Shown: one piece after another, positions 24,797-37,991 of the stretch
Layout: each line of letters begins with the position of its first letter
How positions within the stretch are numbered: position 1 is the first letter of the stretch
NCBI GenBank assembly: GCA_018398765.1
Contig: JAHBMJ010005130.1
Span: 45,258 to 108,898 of the forward strand
From: Chromera velia
Taxonomy: Eukaryota > Sar > Chromeraceae
Length of the DNA stretch: 63,641 nt
Direction: 5' to 3'
The notes under the pieces: model-generated
Told to the model about the DNA's origin: nothing
What the model saw: the letters and a program-made list of their open reading frames with translations, nothing else
Database searches by the model: none
Program-made: the position numbers and the translations under genes

Positions 24797-26686
24797 TCAT
24801 ACCTCTATGTCGTCTCCTCTTTTTTCCTTCTTGTCTTTCTCCTTCTTTTCTTTCTTCTCCTTTTTTTCTTTCTTCTTCTTTTCCTTTTTCTCTCTTTTCC
24901 TCTCCTTCTCTTTCTCATCCCCAGAACCCCGCTCCCTTTCCCTCTTCTCACCCCGACGCCCGTCCGCCCGTTCTCCCCCGTCAGCAGACCGAACGGCTTC
25001 CTGAACGCAGCAACAAAACACAAAGAGACACAACCAAATGGGCGCACAGAGAGGCAAAACAACAAAGAACTTCACGCAGGCTAATTCAGGTCCATTACGC
25101 GTGGGTAAGAAATGCAATGAGTGTGCCAGATCAATGATGGAGCAAGAAAACCAAATGAAAAGCCGACTGCTGACCTTTAGGTCGAAGCCAATCCCGGAAG
25201 GTGACGCTGCCGCTTGTGCAGTGACTGCGCTCTCACCCAAGGGCGCCTTCATGCCCCCGAACGCATTCCGCACAGACTTGAGGGCAGGCGCGGGCCCTGC
25301 AGAACTACTCGAGGAGGACGCACCCTGCGGCAGCAGCGGAGACGGAAGAGAACAGCAGAGTCAGTCTCTCTGACAGGAGACAAAAGCGGAATGCAGAAAG
25401 GTATGCAGACAAGACAAGCGAGGATGCCGCATCTACAGCTTGATCAAGGGGTGGTAATGCTCTGACAGACAGACATAAAACGTGACCGCATGGCCAGAGA
25501 CTTTCACAGAAAAAATTAAGCAGTTCAGCAGCAGCACAGAGGATTGAGGAATCGGCCATCTTAGAGCAGGAAAGAAGCAGTTGAGGAGCAGCACAGAGGA
25601 TTGATGAATCGGCTATCTTCGAGCAGGAAGGAAAGAGACAAGAAAAAGGAAGTGGGAGACGAACTTCTGTCGGCACAACCCTCAAAATTGTCGGAGGCGG
25701 CGCTGCGGCGTTCCAGTCTCTGTCCCCGTTTCTGTGGTCTCTGTCTCTGTCTCTATTTCTGCTGTCGCGTGTTGGGTCCAGAATCAGAGGGGGGCCTCCT
25801 CTCCTTCTGTCCCTGTCCCTGTCTCTGTCCCAATCTCTGTCTCTATCCCTCCCTCGCTCTAGTCTGTATCTGTCCCCCCCGCGTCCCCGATGCCTGCAGA
25901 ATAGAAATTAAGAGGAACACAAAGAAAAAAAGAAACGTTTTTTATGGCATGACGAGAACCTGTACCAAAACCTGTACGAACTCATGAGACAGAAGATCCT
26001 CAACAAGTTTACTGCACTTCTGAATCGGCAAGACGTTCTCTTTCTTCTCTGACCAAAGCCGGACCACAGCAAGTACGCGATAGGTGATATTAGCACAGTA
26101 CCACAGTTAGTGCACAGGAGTGTGGTGACTTCTGTGATACAAGCAGGCAGCCTCAATGAGAAGCGAGCGCGTACCTGTCCCATTTCTCGTAGGAGCACAT
26201 GTATGCATGTGAGCAAGAGGGAGAAAGGGAGTGTGCCATCTATGACTTACCTGCTGAACGATCGCGAACGAGACCTTGACCTCGATCGGGATCCTCCTCT
26301 TCTTCTCACGTGGCCATTTTCTCTCTCTCTGTCTCTCTCGTGGTCTCTGTCTCTTGAGGAGCCTCTCCGATCTCTCCTGTGTGTGTCTCTCCGAGGACCC
26401 TCATCTTTCTCTTCGGCTTCACCGTCTTTCTTTTTCTTCTCATGCTCCTTCTCGGCTTCTTCCTCAACATTCTCTTCGTCTTCCATCTCTCCCTCCTCCT
26501 TCTCCTCAGGAGGCTTTTTCTCAACTTTGTTCTTCTCGTCATCAGTCTCCTTGTCTTTCGCCTTCAGCTTCTCCCCACTCTCCGCGGCCTTTTCTTTTTC
26601 GGTTCGCGACTGTGCGGCGGTGAGGATCTCTGGACTCTTGGGCCTCCCCCTGCAGGCAGGCAGATCGTGAGAGCACAGTCAGTGTG

Positions 26687-26778
<92 letters not shown>

Positions 26779-26781
26779 CGA

Positions 26782-26818
<37 letters not shown>

Positions 26819-28135
26819 TGTATGTGTCCCTGCTCACATGCTGTCAGAAGTACACCCCCAAACCTTGCCATAGTGCGGAGACAAATGAAGAAAGAATGTC
26901 ATTTGTCTTTTCTTTTCTTCTTTGCATAGAGAGATGCATGGCGACGGACGGACCTTGACCTTCCTCTTCCTCTAGGAGGGGATCGGGATCGCGAGGGGGA
27001 ACGGGGAGGTCGGGGGGGAGGGCGCAGGACAAGAGGGGAACCTCCTCCTCCTCTGCTTCGACTCCGACTGGATCGCTCCATTCGGCCTCCCCTTCTTTCT
27101 CTTTCTCTGTCCTTTTCTCGACTTCTACTTCTGTCTCTACTTCGCATTCTTCGACCTGGGTCCCTGTCTCCTCGATCTCTTCGGATGTCTCTTTCTCGGT
27201 CCAAATAACGGGGTGGAAGCCTATCTCTGTCTCTGTCTCTCATTCGGGGAGATCTGGACCTTGACAGAGGCCTTCGTGGGGGTCTCTCTCTTCGCCAATC
27301 TGGGTCTCTGTCTCGTCTGTCTCTACTTCTATCTCTCGACCTGTCTCTGCCCCTATCTCTTCCTCTGTCTCTACTTCTGTCTCGTCCCCGGTCTGCAGAT
27401 CTGGACGGCCGATCTTGGTCTCTGTCTCTTTCTCTGTGCCGGGCCGAAATCGCACCACCGTCCTCACCCTTCTCCGGGGTGGCTGATCCTCCCCGACCCT
27501 CCTCTCGATCCTTCCCTTGCTCCCCCCCTTTCTCCCCCTCTCTTGCTCCTCTTTTCTTCTCTTCAAGCGCGCGTTTCTTCTCTTCCCTCTCGGCAGCAAC
27601 AAATTCCACAAAGTAGACCTTTGGAGAATTGCCCAACTGGAAGACAGACTGCACACATCAACACCAACATGAAAATCGGAGTTCTCGTAAGAACAACCGA
27701 GCAGCAGACACGGATGGATGTGCGAACACGCGGGCACATCCAAGGAAACAAGGAGGGCCATCGGCAGCATAGATGAAGAAAAAAGAGAGCGCACATGCCC
27801 ATCCATGCATGGACCCACAGCTACGGAAAAAGAACTTTCCTCCATTGAGCCAATCCATCAAAGAGACAGACGACAGACCTCTCTGGGGTCGAGGAGTTTT
27901 CTCTTATCTCCTCCGTGCAGGGTGATCTCTGGAGCCACTTCCACCGTCTCCGTCTCCGTCTCGTTCTGTGCTTGTGCGTCCTCCCCGAGGGCCGTCTCGT
28001 CAGTCTCCTCCTCCTCTCCGTCCTCTGGAGAGATGCCGTTCGCGGTCCCTTCCTGGCAATCAATCAATCAAGCAATCAATCAATCAATCAAATCAATCAG
28101 CCAACCAACCAATCAATCAATTAATCAATCCATCC

Positions 28136-28169
<34 letters not shown>

Positions 28170-28249
28170 TCAATCAGTCAACCAACTAACCAATCAATCA
28201 ATCAATCACAAACACACAGACAGACAGACAGACAGACAGACAGAGAGAC

Positions 28250-28284
<35 letters not shown>

Positions 28285-30392
28285 CGCGGTGGGGGGGCGT
28301 ACACACGCACGCACATGCAGAGAAGACCAGAAAGAACCGGGAGGAGGGAGCTTGACTGCATCGAGGGAATCGGAAAATGTCTCTCTCCTTCGGTTCCTGT
28401 CCCAGAAAGGCTGCGCATTATCTCTCTCGCATCCTGTCTTTCTGTCTGTCTGCCTCTTTTTTCCCTCTCGGCATCCGCACACTTTTTTGCCCTGCCTCTC
28501 GATGCTCCCCGTTGCAACCAAGCGATCAATTCAAACTTCGACTACCTGCCTGCCTGTGTGTCTGGCGAACTGACTTTGTTTCCTCCCTTCTGTTCCTCTT
28601 GCTCTCTCTCCTGCTTTCGCCTTTCCCGTGTTGCCTTGAGGATAAAGGGGAACTTCCTATTCGCATGCAGAGTCACAGTGCCTCCCAAAGGATAGAGGAA
28701 GAGTCCCTTCTCGGTGTTCACCAAAGCAAGGTGCTGGCTGTACACAGAAGTCTGCATGCAGAAATGCAACAAGAAAGAGAAAACAAATGACAATTAGAGA
28801 GTCAGTAGAGTAATTCCAACACGCAGAAGCCTCCATGCAAATTCGGAATCACGCTCGCCTGATTTTGGACCCTCTGTGCTTGCGACAATAAAATCCAACC
28901 AAAACAGGAAGAACAACGAAACAAACAATCAGTTCATTGCCCTCGCTGACCCATGCACCCACCTCCTTGTCAATCACGTGGCAGCTCTTCTTCTGAGAGC
29001 CCATCAACAGAGCCGTGCCGTCGAGCCAGGTAGAAGCAATCTCCTGCAAGCAACGCATCGCAAACGTGCATGCTGAATGAAGTGCAGAGACAGATAAATT
29101 GATACAAGAACAAAGGGAACAGAAGAGACACACGAGAAGGGGAGCAGAAGCAACAGAGACCTTCTACTACTCCTCGATGCTCCTTCCTGCAGTCGAGGAT
29201 GAGGATGCCGAAACAGAGGCAGGATTTTCTTCTTTCCTTCCTTCCTGAAGGCAAATCAAATCAACACTCACAAGCCCGAAAAGACCCTCTGGTGGGCCGG
29301 CCGGGCCAAATCTTTACTTTACATACGGATAGACGTACCTTACCAAGGCACCACACGGAGATACGGAAGCTCTTCGGGTCCTCCGGTTTCTTTGCTGTCT
29401 CTGGAACTCGGAACATTCCTGTACCTTGCGCTGCAAGAAGAGAGAGAACGGAAAAGAGGAAGGTGAAAGAAAAGACAACAACACAGAAGGAACATTCAAG
29501 GATGAAGAAAGCAAGGAGAAGCTACTACGACTGGTGTGGGCTTGTGAAAAAAAAAGAAAAAAACAAAACGGAGTGAGGGTACGGGAAGAACGAAGAAAGA
29601 GAGAAGGATGACAAATTCTTTCATCGAATGAGACTTGCGTTTGAATCTGGTCGCGCACTGAGTGTTGTTAACCATTGCGATCCTGATATCATCAACAGAA
29701 AGACACCCTGAACTGGAAATGGCATGGAAAGAATGAGTGTCCCATGACTGACGTTCGTTGATGATTGGGTAGTCTGTCGCCATGTCTGCAGCCTTCTCCT
29801 TCTCCATTTTCTCGAGAAGTTTGGCCACACCCGGAACGGAAGTCTTGGCAGGCTGCTGTTGGTAAAGCTGGAACGAGTCAAGGCCAGAAGGGACAGTGAC
29901 AGGAGACGGGAGAGGGAGACCCCCCCCGATGCCTCCAGAGAGAGGCTGGGATTGGGGGGGGTGAGCAGTACCCTGGCCCATGAGCTGCTGCGGGGGCGCA
30001 CCGGGCCCCGGTCCCGGGATTAGAGGGGGGGCTGGGGCTCCGTGCGACGGGAGAGGAAGCAGAGCCCCCCCACTGGCTGCAGGTGGGGGGACTGATGGTT
30101 CATGCAGAAGAGGCTCCGAGGCCGATCCTGCTCCTGTGCCGCCTTGTTTTTCCGGTTGTGAGGAGGAAGACGCGGCCATGAGGGGCGGTTTGATGAAATT
30201 GAGAGGGGCCAAAAACCCAGAGGCCTGTAAGAAGGAGGGAAGCAAGGAGGGATGGAATGGAGGAATCAGAGTCAAATAGATTACGGCTTTCCTCTTTTTT
30301 TTTTTTCGTGTATATGTGCGACCTTCCTCCTTGGTTTTTTGTACCCTTGTCTTTTTCTTGGATGTTTGCGTGTCAAAATATCTCTCTCCATT

Positions 30393-30449
<57 letters not shown>

Positions 30450-32304
30450 CCATCTCTCTCTGCGCCTGTTTGTCTGTCTGTGAGTGCGTCAGATGAATGG
30501 ACGCACCTTCCTCGAGGAATCTGCGGTCCCTGTCCCCGCCCCTGTCCCGGGGTCCACCACGATGGGCTCTGTGGGCCCGCCTGTGACGCTCCTGGAGGGG
30601 GAGGGCGCCCCGCTTAGCTCGGCCTGTTCCTTCTCGAGCCTCTCCCTCTCCCGACGCCAGGCTAGGGGCTCCTCATACGGGTTTCTGTCTTTGTCCTTTT
30701 TTTGCTGCTGGGAGGACGTCCCTGCCTCCAGCTCTCTCCGCTGCTCTGCCTCAACGTCTTCCCGGAGAGCGGTTGCCTGCATACAATGAAAGAAGAAAGG
30801 AAGAAAGGGGGAAAGGAAGGAATGCAGGCAGATATGTGCACACAGCCTGACTGATTCATTCGAGTGCAGACAAGGCACTGAACATCGGCAAATATTCCAG
30901 AGTCAGTGTCATCTCCCGTTCGTCTTTTCATCACTGGATGGTACTTCATGTACATCAGAATTATTTTCATTAGAAAAGATCAGCCAGACGGGGAGAGAAC
31001 AAATGATTTCCGATGCATGAAGGACGGAAAATTAAAAGGCGAAGGAGGAGGTCCACTGTCACGCGACCGCAAAGCAAGAGCAGCAAAAAGGAAGAAAGAG
31101 AAGAGAGAGAAAAACTAACCAGACTTTGAATGTCTGCGTCCGTAGACGATCCCCCACCGCCTCTCCCCGGCTGCTGCGACTGTTGCTGGCCGACAGCCCC
31201 CCCCCCGCCCATGGCCGCATACCCAAAACTAGGGGATGCCGAGGCTGGAGGAGGGGCTGAGGCGGTTGCATTGGACGAAGGAAGACCAGGGGCGGTGTCT
31301 GCGACTCCTGCCTGTTTCAGAACATTCGCGTACATGTTTCTGAAGCTCTCCACATCCATCCCGCACAGCTGCGCCATGGAGGCCAAGTTCATGCCTTCCA
31401 ACATCGAAGGGTCAAATGAGGAAGCGGCACCTCCAGTTTGTTGCATTGTCGGCTGGCCGGGAGGGGGTACGGTGGGGGGAGCAGAGAAAGAATTATCCCC
31501 AAGGGGCATTCCCAGTGGGAGGCTGCTGCCCGGTTGTTGTTGGGGGAGGGGGAGGGCGGAGGAGGGTGAAGCAAAAGTAGGTGGTGGCATTCCGGGAGGG
31601 CTGCTCAGAAGCGGGGCGGACTTTTCGTCCATCAAATTTGGGGGGGCACCAGGTGGGCCTGTGGATATATGACCGTTGGTGATAGGGGGACCCGACAGGG
31701 GGGGGGGTCCTTCTTCGAATTTTCGTCGTGTGGGGGGACGCGACATGCCGTCTCCACCGCCACCACCTGGGAGGGCGCCGGAGATGCCCAGCATCTTCAT
31801 CAACTGCTCTGGCGATATCGGTTGGGGGGCACTTTGGGAGGGCCCAGGCATAGGTGCTGAGAGATTTCCGGGGGGGGGGCGCATGAGGGCGTCTCCGGGG
31901 GGGAGTGAAGGGGTTGGAACAGGCGGTCGAGGGGGGCCTGGTGGCATGCCGTCTCCGCCGGGAGGAATCCAAGGAGGGAGCCCTGGCATGTCACCAGGCC
32001 CACCCCTGGGCCCTCCTACTGGTCCTGGGCCTCCAAAAGGGGGGCCTCCCATTCCACCCATTCCTGGGCCTCCAATCGGAGGGCGTCCTGGAAATGGCCC
32101 CGGCATCCCACCCATCCCAAGGGGGGGTCTCTGCATACCTGGAGGAGGGCCCCGGCCAGGCATTCCCATTCCAGGTGGAGGCATCGGAGCATCTGGAGGC
32201 ATCCCAAATCCGGGAGGAGGGGGGCCGGTCATGGGGGACTCACCGTTCATTCCTGGAGGGGGTCCCATCCCCATACCAGGTGGGGGTCGCATAGGCCTAA
32301 ACAT
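24797..32304 (-). CDS. Pro-rich, FHA-like, RS/RD-tailed nuclear protein, 12 exons, 1,370 residues
   Basis: Exons (descending): 32304-31120, 30776-30507, 30224-29753, 29430-29339, 29043-28963, 28751-28575, 28052-27879, 27648-26954, 26649-26251, 25893-25680, 25324-25175, 25000-24797. All junctions are GT/AG and in phase, totalling 4,113 nt. Residues 1-395 are Pro/Gly/Met-rich (repeated PPPGM). Residues 645-740 read like FHA-domain strands: SFRISVWCLG, TALLMGSQKKSCHVID, YSQHLALV, GLFLYPLGG. An acidic loop (760-817) follows, and a final strand VFQLGNSPKVYFVEFV opens exon 8. The usual FHA Arg and Asn-Gly are not conserved, so phosphopeptide binding is uncertain. Residues 835-1253 are dense RD/RS dipeptides with a KE-rich stretch, and the C-terminus is Lys/Glu. 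The architecture suggests a spliceosome- or RNA-processing-associated protein (compare SNIP1/Pml1), but the exact orthologue is not identified. The last codons could instead be a GTATGA donor to a further exon. Confidence 0.78.
25515..25632. repeat. Two tandem copies of a 57-bp unit in intron 10 of the RS/RD gene
   Basis: Two adjacent copies share the core GCAGCACAGAGGATTGA followed by AATCGGC and ATCTT. They differ at a few positions. The repeat is intronic and no function is suggested. Confidence 0.75.
28055..28205. repeat. (CAAT)n microsatellite abutting a splice acceptor
   Basis: About 150 bp of imperfect CAAT repeat. On the coding strand it is ATTG-type DNA leading straight into the acceptor of exon 7 of the RS/RD gene. 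An (ACAG)n and (AG)n tract continues to about 28282. Confidence 0.85.
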
Positions 32305-33178
32305 TTTTCTCTCCGTCTCGGGCTGTCCGAATTGCCCGTACAGGATTTCCGGTCTTCTTCGGTCCGGCTTTACTCCGGCGAATCAGACCAGAAAGAAAGT
32401 GCGTTGAAGGAGTGGTCGTGTTCCTGGAGCCAAGAACGGGAGAAAGGAAAAACACGCGATTGATAACGTCTCCCTGTGTCCGTCTCCGAGAAGGCGAAGG
32501 CCAATTAACGCGCCAAAGAGACCAGACTAGCGCTAAGAGAAACGCTTCACTGGCAGTCTCTCACTCTGTGCCACTTGACTAAGCCTACCGGCCTGCCGTC
32601 AATCACAATGCTGAATTACGCTCTTTTGGGGAGCCGACGGAGAGGAAGAAAACAGTCGAACGGTCTCAGATCTCTCAGGGGCAACAAAATTCGAAGACAA
32701 CTCACACTTTTACCCTCCTGCTGATGCAGACACACAACAACTACCCGAATAGGACACAAACACCTCGGCAAACGACGTATTCAAAGAACTGTGCTTCAGT
32801 TTTCCGTACACTGAAACCGATGTATACTCATTGAGAGGCTTGGGGGATCGAGTTTTCATGAAAACTTTTGGAAGGAGACGAGAAACCTTTTTGGAGCGAT
32901 TCGCGTGCCGCGGCCGGGGCCCTTTGCATCCGCACGTGTCGCGGGCCTGTGCGTGTGGGCCCGTCATATGGCCCGCGTGAGGATTTGTGGGATCCCTTGC
33001 TCATGCACTCAAAGAATCTCAAACATTCTCAAACATACTCAATTGACAAACGCAGGACACGTCATGACACGTTTTATTTACCTGCCTTGCATGAGCCATT
33101 TGACGTCAAATATGCTCGCGATACTGATAGACATGGGTATCTGCTGACAGAGGGCCTTAAATTCCGTTCTTGTGAAAG
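32305..33178. promoter_or_regulatory. Divergent promoter region between RS/RD gene and CstF-77 gene
   Basis: An 874-bp spacer separates the two ATGs, which point away from each other. It must hold both promoters and 5' untranslated regions. No named motif or uORF of note was found. Confidence 0.6.
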
Positions 33179-35836
33179 ATGGCGGGAGGAGACGGGGAGA
33201 CGACGCAAGAATCGGTGGGGAGGCAATTCGACAGCGTGAGTCGATTTGAGAGTTTTGTTCAGGGTTACGTCCTCAATTGTGAGCAGAATGACGACATCCT
33301 GAAGGCTCTGAGAGTGATCCAAGAGGCCGTTCAGGAGGCGCCGCTATCGGTCGGTCTGCGTGGGAGTGACCTAGATAGATGCACGTCTCGACAAATCCGA
33401 GACGCCAGGAAGGGAAATTCATTTCTAATTTCTTTTTCTGTGCTCCGAAATGTCTTCACCCCATGTCTTTTTGCCACCGTCTCTGCATGCAGGTCCGTCT
33501 ATGGCTTTTCTACGCTTCCTTTCTGGAGAGACGCCTGGAGGCGATTGTTGCTGCAGATCAGGAAGAGAAGAACGGGCAAGGAGGAGACGTTCACTTCCTC
33601 TCCTACCAACTCGGCAGAGGACGCCAAATCGTTCCTCCTGGCTACTCTCTGGAGGTTGACGATGCCAGAGCGTCGTGTGAGGCCTCCCAGGCAGTAGTGG
33701 ATGTCCTCGAAGCCGCATGCGAAGTCTGCAGTCACTTCAGTCAGTAGGCCTCCGGGCGGCAGATAAGGAAGCACTTCTATGTGTTAACCGCCACGCTCCT
33801 CTCCTTTCTCACTGCAAGTGAAAATCGAATTTTCTGAGCAGCTTTGTGCAGGCGCCATCTGTGCATCAGAGCTGGGGCATGTGAATCCGTGCGTGAATGC
33901 GCGTATCACTCTTTCAAGTTGACCGCATGGGCCTGAAGGCTTTCTTTTTTCTTTTCCACACCAGGCGTACTTGTGCTTACCATTTCCAACTGTTTTTTCT
34001 TTTTTTTTTTTCCTTAACGAAGTCAATTCTACTTCCGTTCTTCGTTCTCGCACCTCCCTCACCTCCTGGGGTCTCCCGCTGCCTCCTTCTGGCAGGCCTT
34101 CACGTTGCGCGAGTGGACTTCGCCCGCCGTCGTCTCAGCGCCAAACAGTACCTGAGGACACTCGAAGAGGCTGCCAAAACGGTCAGAACAAGAATGAATA
34201 AAGGGATTCCCGTGCGGTTTTGTGATGTAATTTTGCCTCTCTAAGGCCCCTCAAGATGGCCCCCTCCTCTGTCAGGTGGTGTCCCTTCCTCACAACCCCT
34301 CCCCGTGAGCCCGTCTGCTCTCCTTGTTGTGTTCTGGTGCAGGTAGGATGCGACCATCGATCGTTCGACATCTGGTCCGACTTGATATCTCTGCAAATTC
34401 GGGTCTTCAACTGTGGAAAGAAGGAGGTCGGGGGGCCAGGCGGCATCGATTAGGGTGGAAAGGGGGGGGCGGGTAGACCAGGAAGGCTTACGGGAACAAG
34501 GGGGGACCGTTTTCGTGCACATGCAAAGAAACGGACTGCCTTCTGTTTTCTGGTTGACAGCCCTTGCAAGAAAAAAAAAGCAAGGAGTGACGAGAGATGC
34601 GGGGGACTCGGCAATGTATTTTCTCGCAGAAGAAGCAGAGCAGAGAAGTCGCTCAAGTGATTACAAGACGCTGTCGTCAGTATGGTCACATGAAGACAGA
34701 AGTCCCTACAGAAGGAAGCGACACAAGAGGTGTCACCCCGAAATGTTGTTCTGCGTGAGATTATGTTCACTCAATTGTGAATTCAGGAAGGGGCGCTGTT
34801 TGTGTGCCCAGATGTTCAAAACGTCTTTTCTCTAATCGAAATTTTGAAGGACACGTATGCATGCAGAAGGGCGAGACGGACGGTCTTCTTCCCGATCGCC
34901 TCCTTTTTGGTGACGACGCCGTTGCGCTCTCGGGTACGGAGGAGGAGGTGTCTGTCCTCGCTCCTCTGAGTCGACAACCAGAAAAAGAAAAAGAAAAAGG
35001 GGCTTCGACTGGCACCACAGTCGCAGACCTGGCGGTGATCCGTCGCAATTATGGACGGTGCGTTTTGGGGTTTGTGTGGGGGGCCAGATTTCCTTCGGTT
35101 TGCCTGACTGTTTGCTGGAGAAGACGGAGAAACGTGAGACAAAAAAAAATTAGAAGAGAAAAAAAGAAAAGAAATCATATCGGCAGCTTGTCTATCGACT
35201 CCTCTCTCTCTCGTCGTCTTTTTGACATTTGACGGTCCCCCCTGCTTTCCAGTTCGCTTCCGCCACCGCACAGAAGCAAACCAAAGATACACATGACTGA
35301 CTTTGGTTTCAGAAGATTGCTTTGGTCATCTCTCTGTGCACTGACTGCTCTTCTTACTTTCCTCCCTCCATCGTCCTTCTAGGAGAGATGGATCGAACCC
35401 TCTGGCTTCCTCCTCACAGATCTATTTATTCGGTCTAAATTCTCCTCTCTTTCTGCCTACTAATCGCCTTTTCTGCCGCTCTGTCGTGTCTGTCTATCTG
35501 CTGAAAAGAAGAAAACAAAATAGCAGGCGACAACTGCAAGAAAGTCAAGTGAAGAGAATGGAATGACAAGAGCATTAGAGGGTGCAACCCCCTCTGCCTC
35601 TTGACCTACCTGTATATCTGAATAGGTGTATGGGGAAACTTCACTTCCTGCATTTCTTTCTCTCTCTCTTCTGAATTTCTTCTTCCCTCTTCATGCAGAT
35701 GGCTTGCCGTCCCCACCACAGCGTCGGATCACTGGGAGGCCTATTACCGGTTTGAGAAGTCTCTGAACGTTTCGGTCTGTCTAGAAAAACGAGACCGGAC
35801 AAGAAAAAAAGTTTTCATACATCCTCTCTATCTGTC

Positions 35837-35870
<34 letters not shown>

Positions 35871-36523
35871 CGAAAGACATCAAATGGTTGTTTGCATGGC
35901 AGGCAAACATGAGACTACCAGGCCGTCTTGTTTTTGTTTTTATCTGTGGCTGTATTTTTTCTTTCTTGGATCTCGAGTGGCGAGGCCGGAGGCATGGCGA
36001 CACTCTTTTAAGTTTGTTTCACTCTTTTAAGTTTGTTTCTTTGGCGTTTTGGCCTGACTGTGAACCAATGGAGTTGTCTGACGGAACTCCTTGTCCCTCT
36101 TCATACCCGTCTGTCTCTGCATTTCTTCTTCCCTTTTCTCGTTGATCGCTGACTGCAGAGATTCATCGACGAGCTGATCCCCAAATACGAAGCCACCTTC
36201 ACAGCTGCTCGGCAGATGTGGCCAATGATCGGCTCACTCTACGCGCACTCGCTTGGTGAGAAGGAAATGAACACGCCGGAGAGGCTTAGAGACGCAGAAA
36301 CAGCCGAAGAACAACTGAGAGAGTCAGTTTTGGAGAACGATAGTAAGCCAGATGGCTGAATTAGGGGGCAGAAAGAGTTGACGGACCAACGGAGAAAGCA
36401 AAAAGGATCGAATAAAGTCAGGAAAAGCGGATTTGTGTCTCTCTGTGTGGGGGAAAAGTTTCCCCTGTCTGTCTGTCCCCTCTCACAACAGATGCATGGC
36501 ACGGTGAATGAATGTACACCTGT

Positions 36524-36560
<37 letters not shown>

Positions 36561-37898
36561 ACTGTCTGTCTGTCATAAAGTCTACGTGTCTGTCTGTAAA
36601 AGGAAAAAGAAGAAAAAAAGAAAAAAAAGACGTCATGCAATCTGTCTGGCTGGCTGGCTGCCTGGCTGCCTGGCTGCCTGGCTGTCTATCTGTCTGTCTG
36701 TCTCTCACGCACGGTCACAAGCTTCCTTTTCTTTCCTTATGTCCGTCTGTGTCTGCCTGCCTGCCTGCCTGCTGCTCCTGCATGCATTCAGTTGGAATCG
36801 GTGGGTGAAGGTGTTGCAATTTGAGGCCTCTGCAAGCAGTCCCGGAGCTCAACAGGAAGTGGACGGCAGCGAGAGGAAGCCCACGGGCGATGACATCGGC
36901 ACACAGCGAGTGGCGTATGCGTGGTGGCGGTCCCTGTTCCACTGTGCATTCGTTGAAGAGGCCTGGTCGGTTGGTCCCTGTTCCGCTGTGCATTCGTTGA
37001 AGAGGCCTGGTCGGTCGGTCGTCAGTCAGTCGAGATTTTGAGGAGGGCCGTTCTGAGTATCTTTTTAGGGTGGGGTGGACGTTTGTCTTCCTCCGTCTAT
37101 CGTGTAGGCGCAACACAAACTGGCTGCTGTGCGGTCAGGGTAGATAGATAGAGGTAGACAGATAGATGTGATGTTTTGTTTGTCTGTGTCAATCGCTCTG
37201 CAGGATTGTGTTTTCCCGATGGCTGGATTCTCGAGGCTTCGTTGACAGAGGTCAGTCAGTACTAAGGATGGCGAAGAGAAGGTTTGAAGGCCGAAAGCAA
37301 ACACGATTCTCTATTAAAGGCAAAAAACTGCATTGTGGGACCGGGCTCGTTCGAAACCGCTATCTTCTGATTTGAGACAGCACGGAAATTGAGAGTCTTT
37401 TTTTCTGAAAAACCACTGTCTGCCCGTTCAAACAAGCATACTTTCACATTTTTCTTGTTGTCAATGCAAAATTCTGTTTTGTGGGACCGGTCGTGCAAAA
37501 AAGTGCATTGTGGGACCGGGCTTTACAAAAGGCCCCTTTTCTGAACCGGGACAGGCTGCAAAGCAGGCTTCTCCGTGCCGACCTGCTGGGCTCCTGAACA
37601 AGAATGTGTTATAGATCTCTCTAGCTCTCTCTACCTGTCGCCCCCCACACGTATCTCTCTCTTCTGTTTCTCTCGTGAAAAAAACCCACAAACACCGCCA
37701 CCACCCCCTACACACTTCACCACCCAACCACCCCCACCACTGCCCCCCCAACCACCACCACACCACTCCCGTACCCACACCCACATCATCAAGTAAACAC
37801 CCCCCAACCCTAACTCTTCTCTCGGCTTCTCGGTTTCTGTGCAGGTGTGTGTAGGTCCCTTCCCCCTCCCTGTCGTTCTGACGTTCTAACTGACTGTC

Positions 37899-37940
<42 letters not shown>

Positions 37941-37943
37941 TCT

Positions 37944-37991
<48 letters not shown>

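Noticed and set aside
31676-32407. Gly/Pro-rich plus-strand ORF
   Set aside because: It is the antisense shadow of exon 1 of the RS/RD gene, generated by its Pro/Gly/Met-rich codons.
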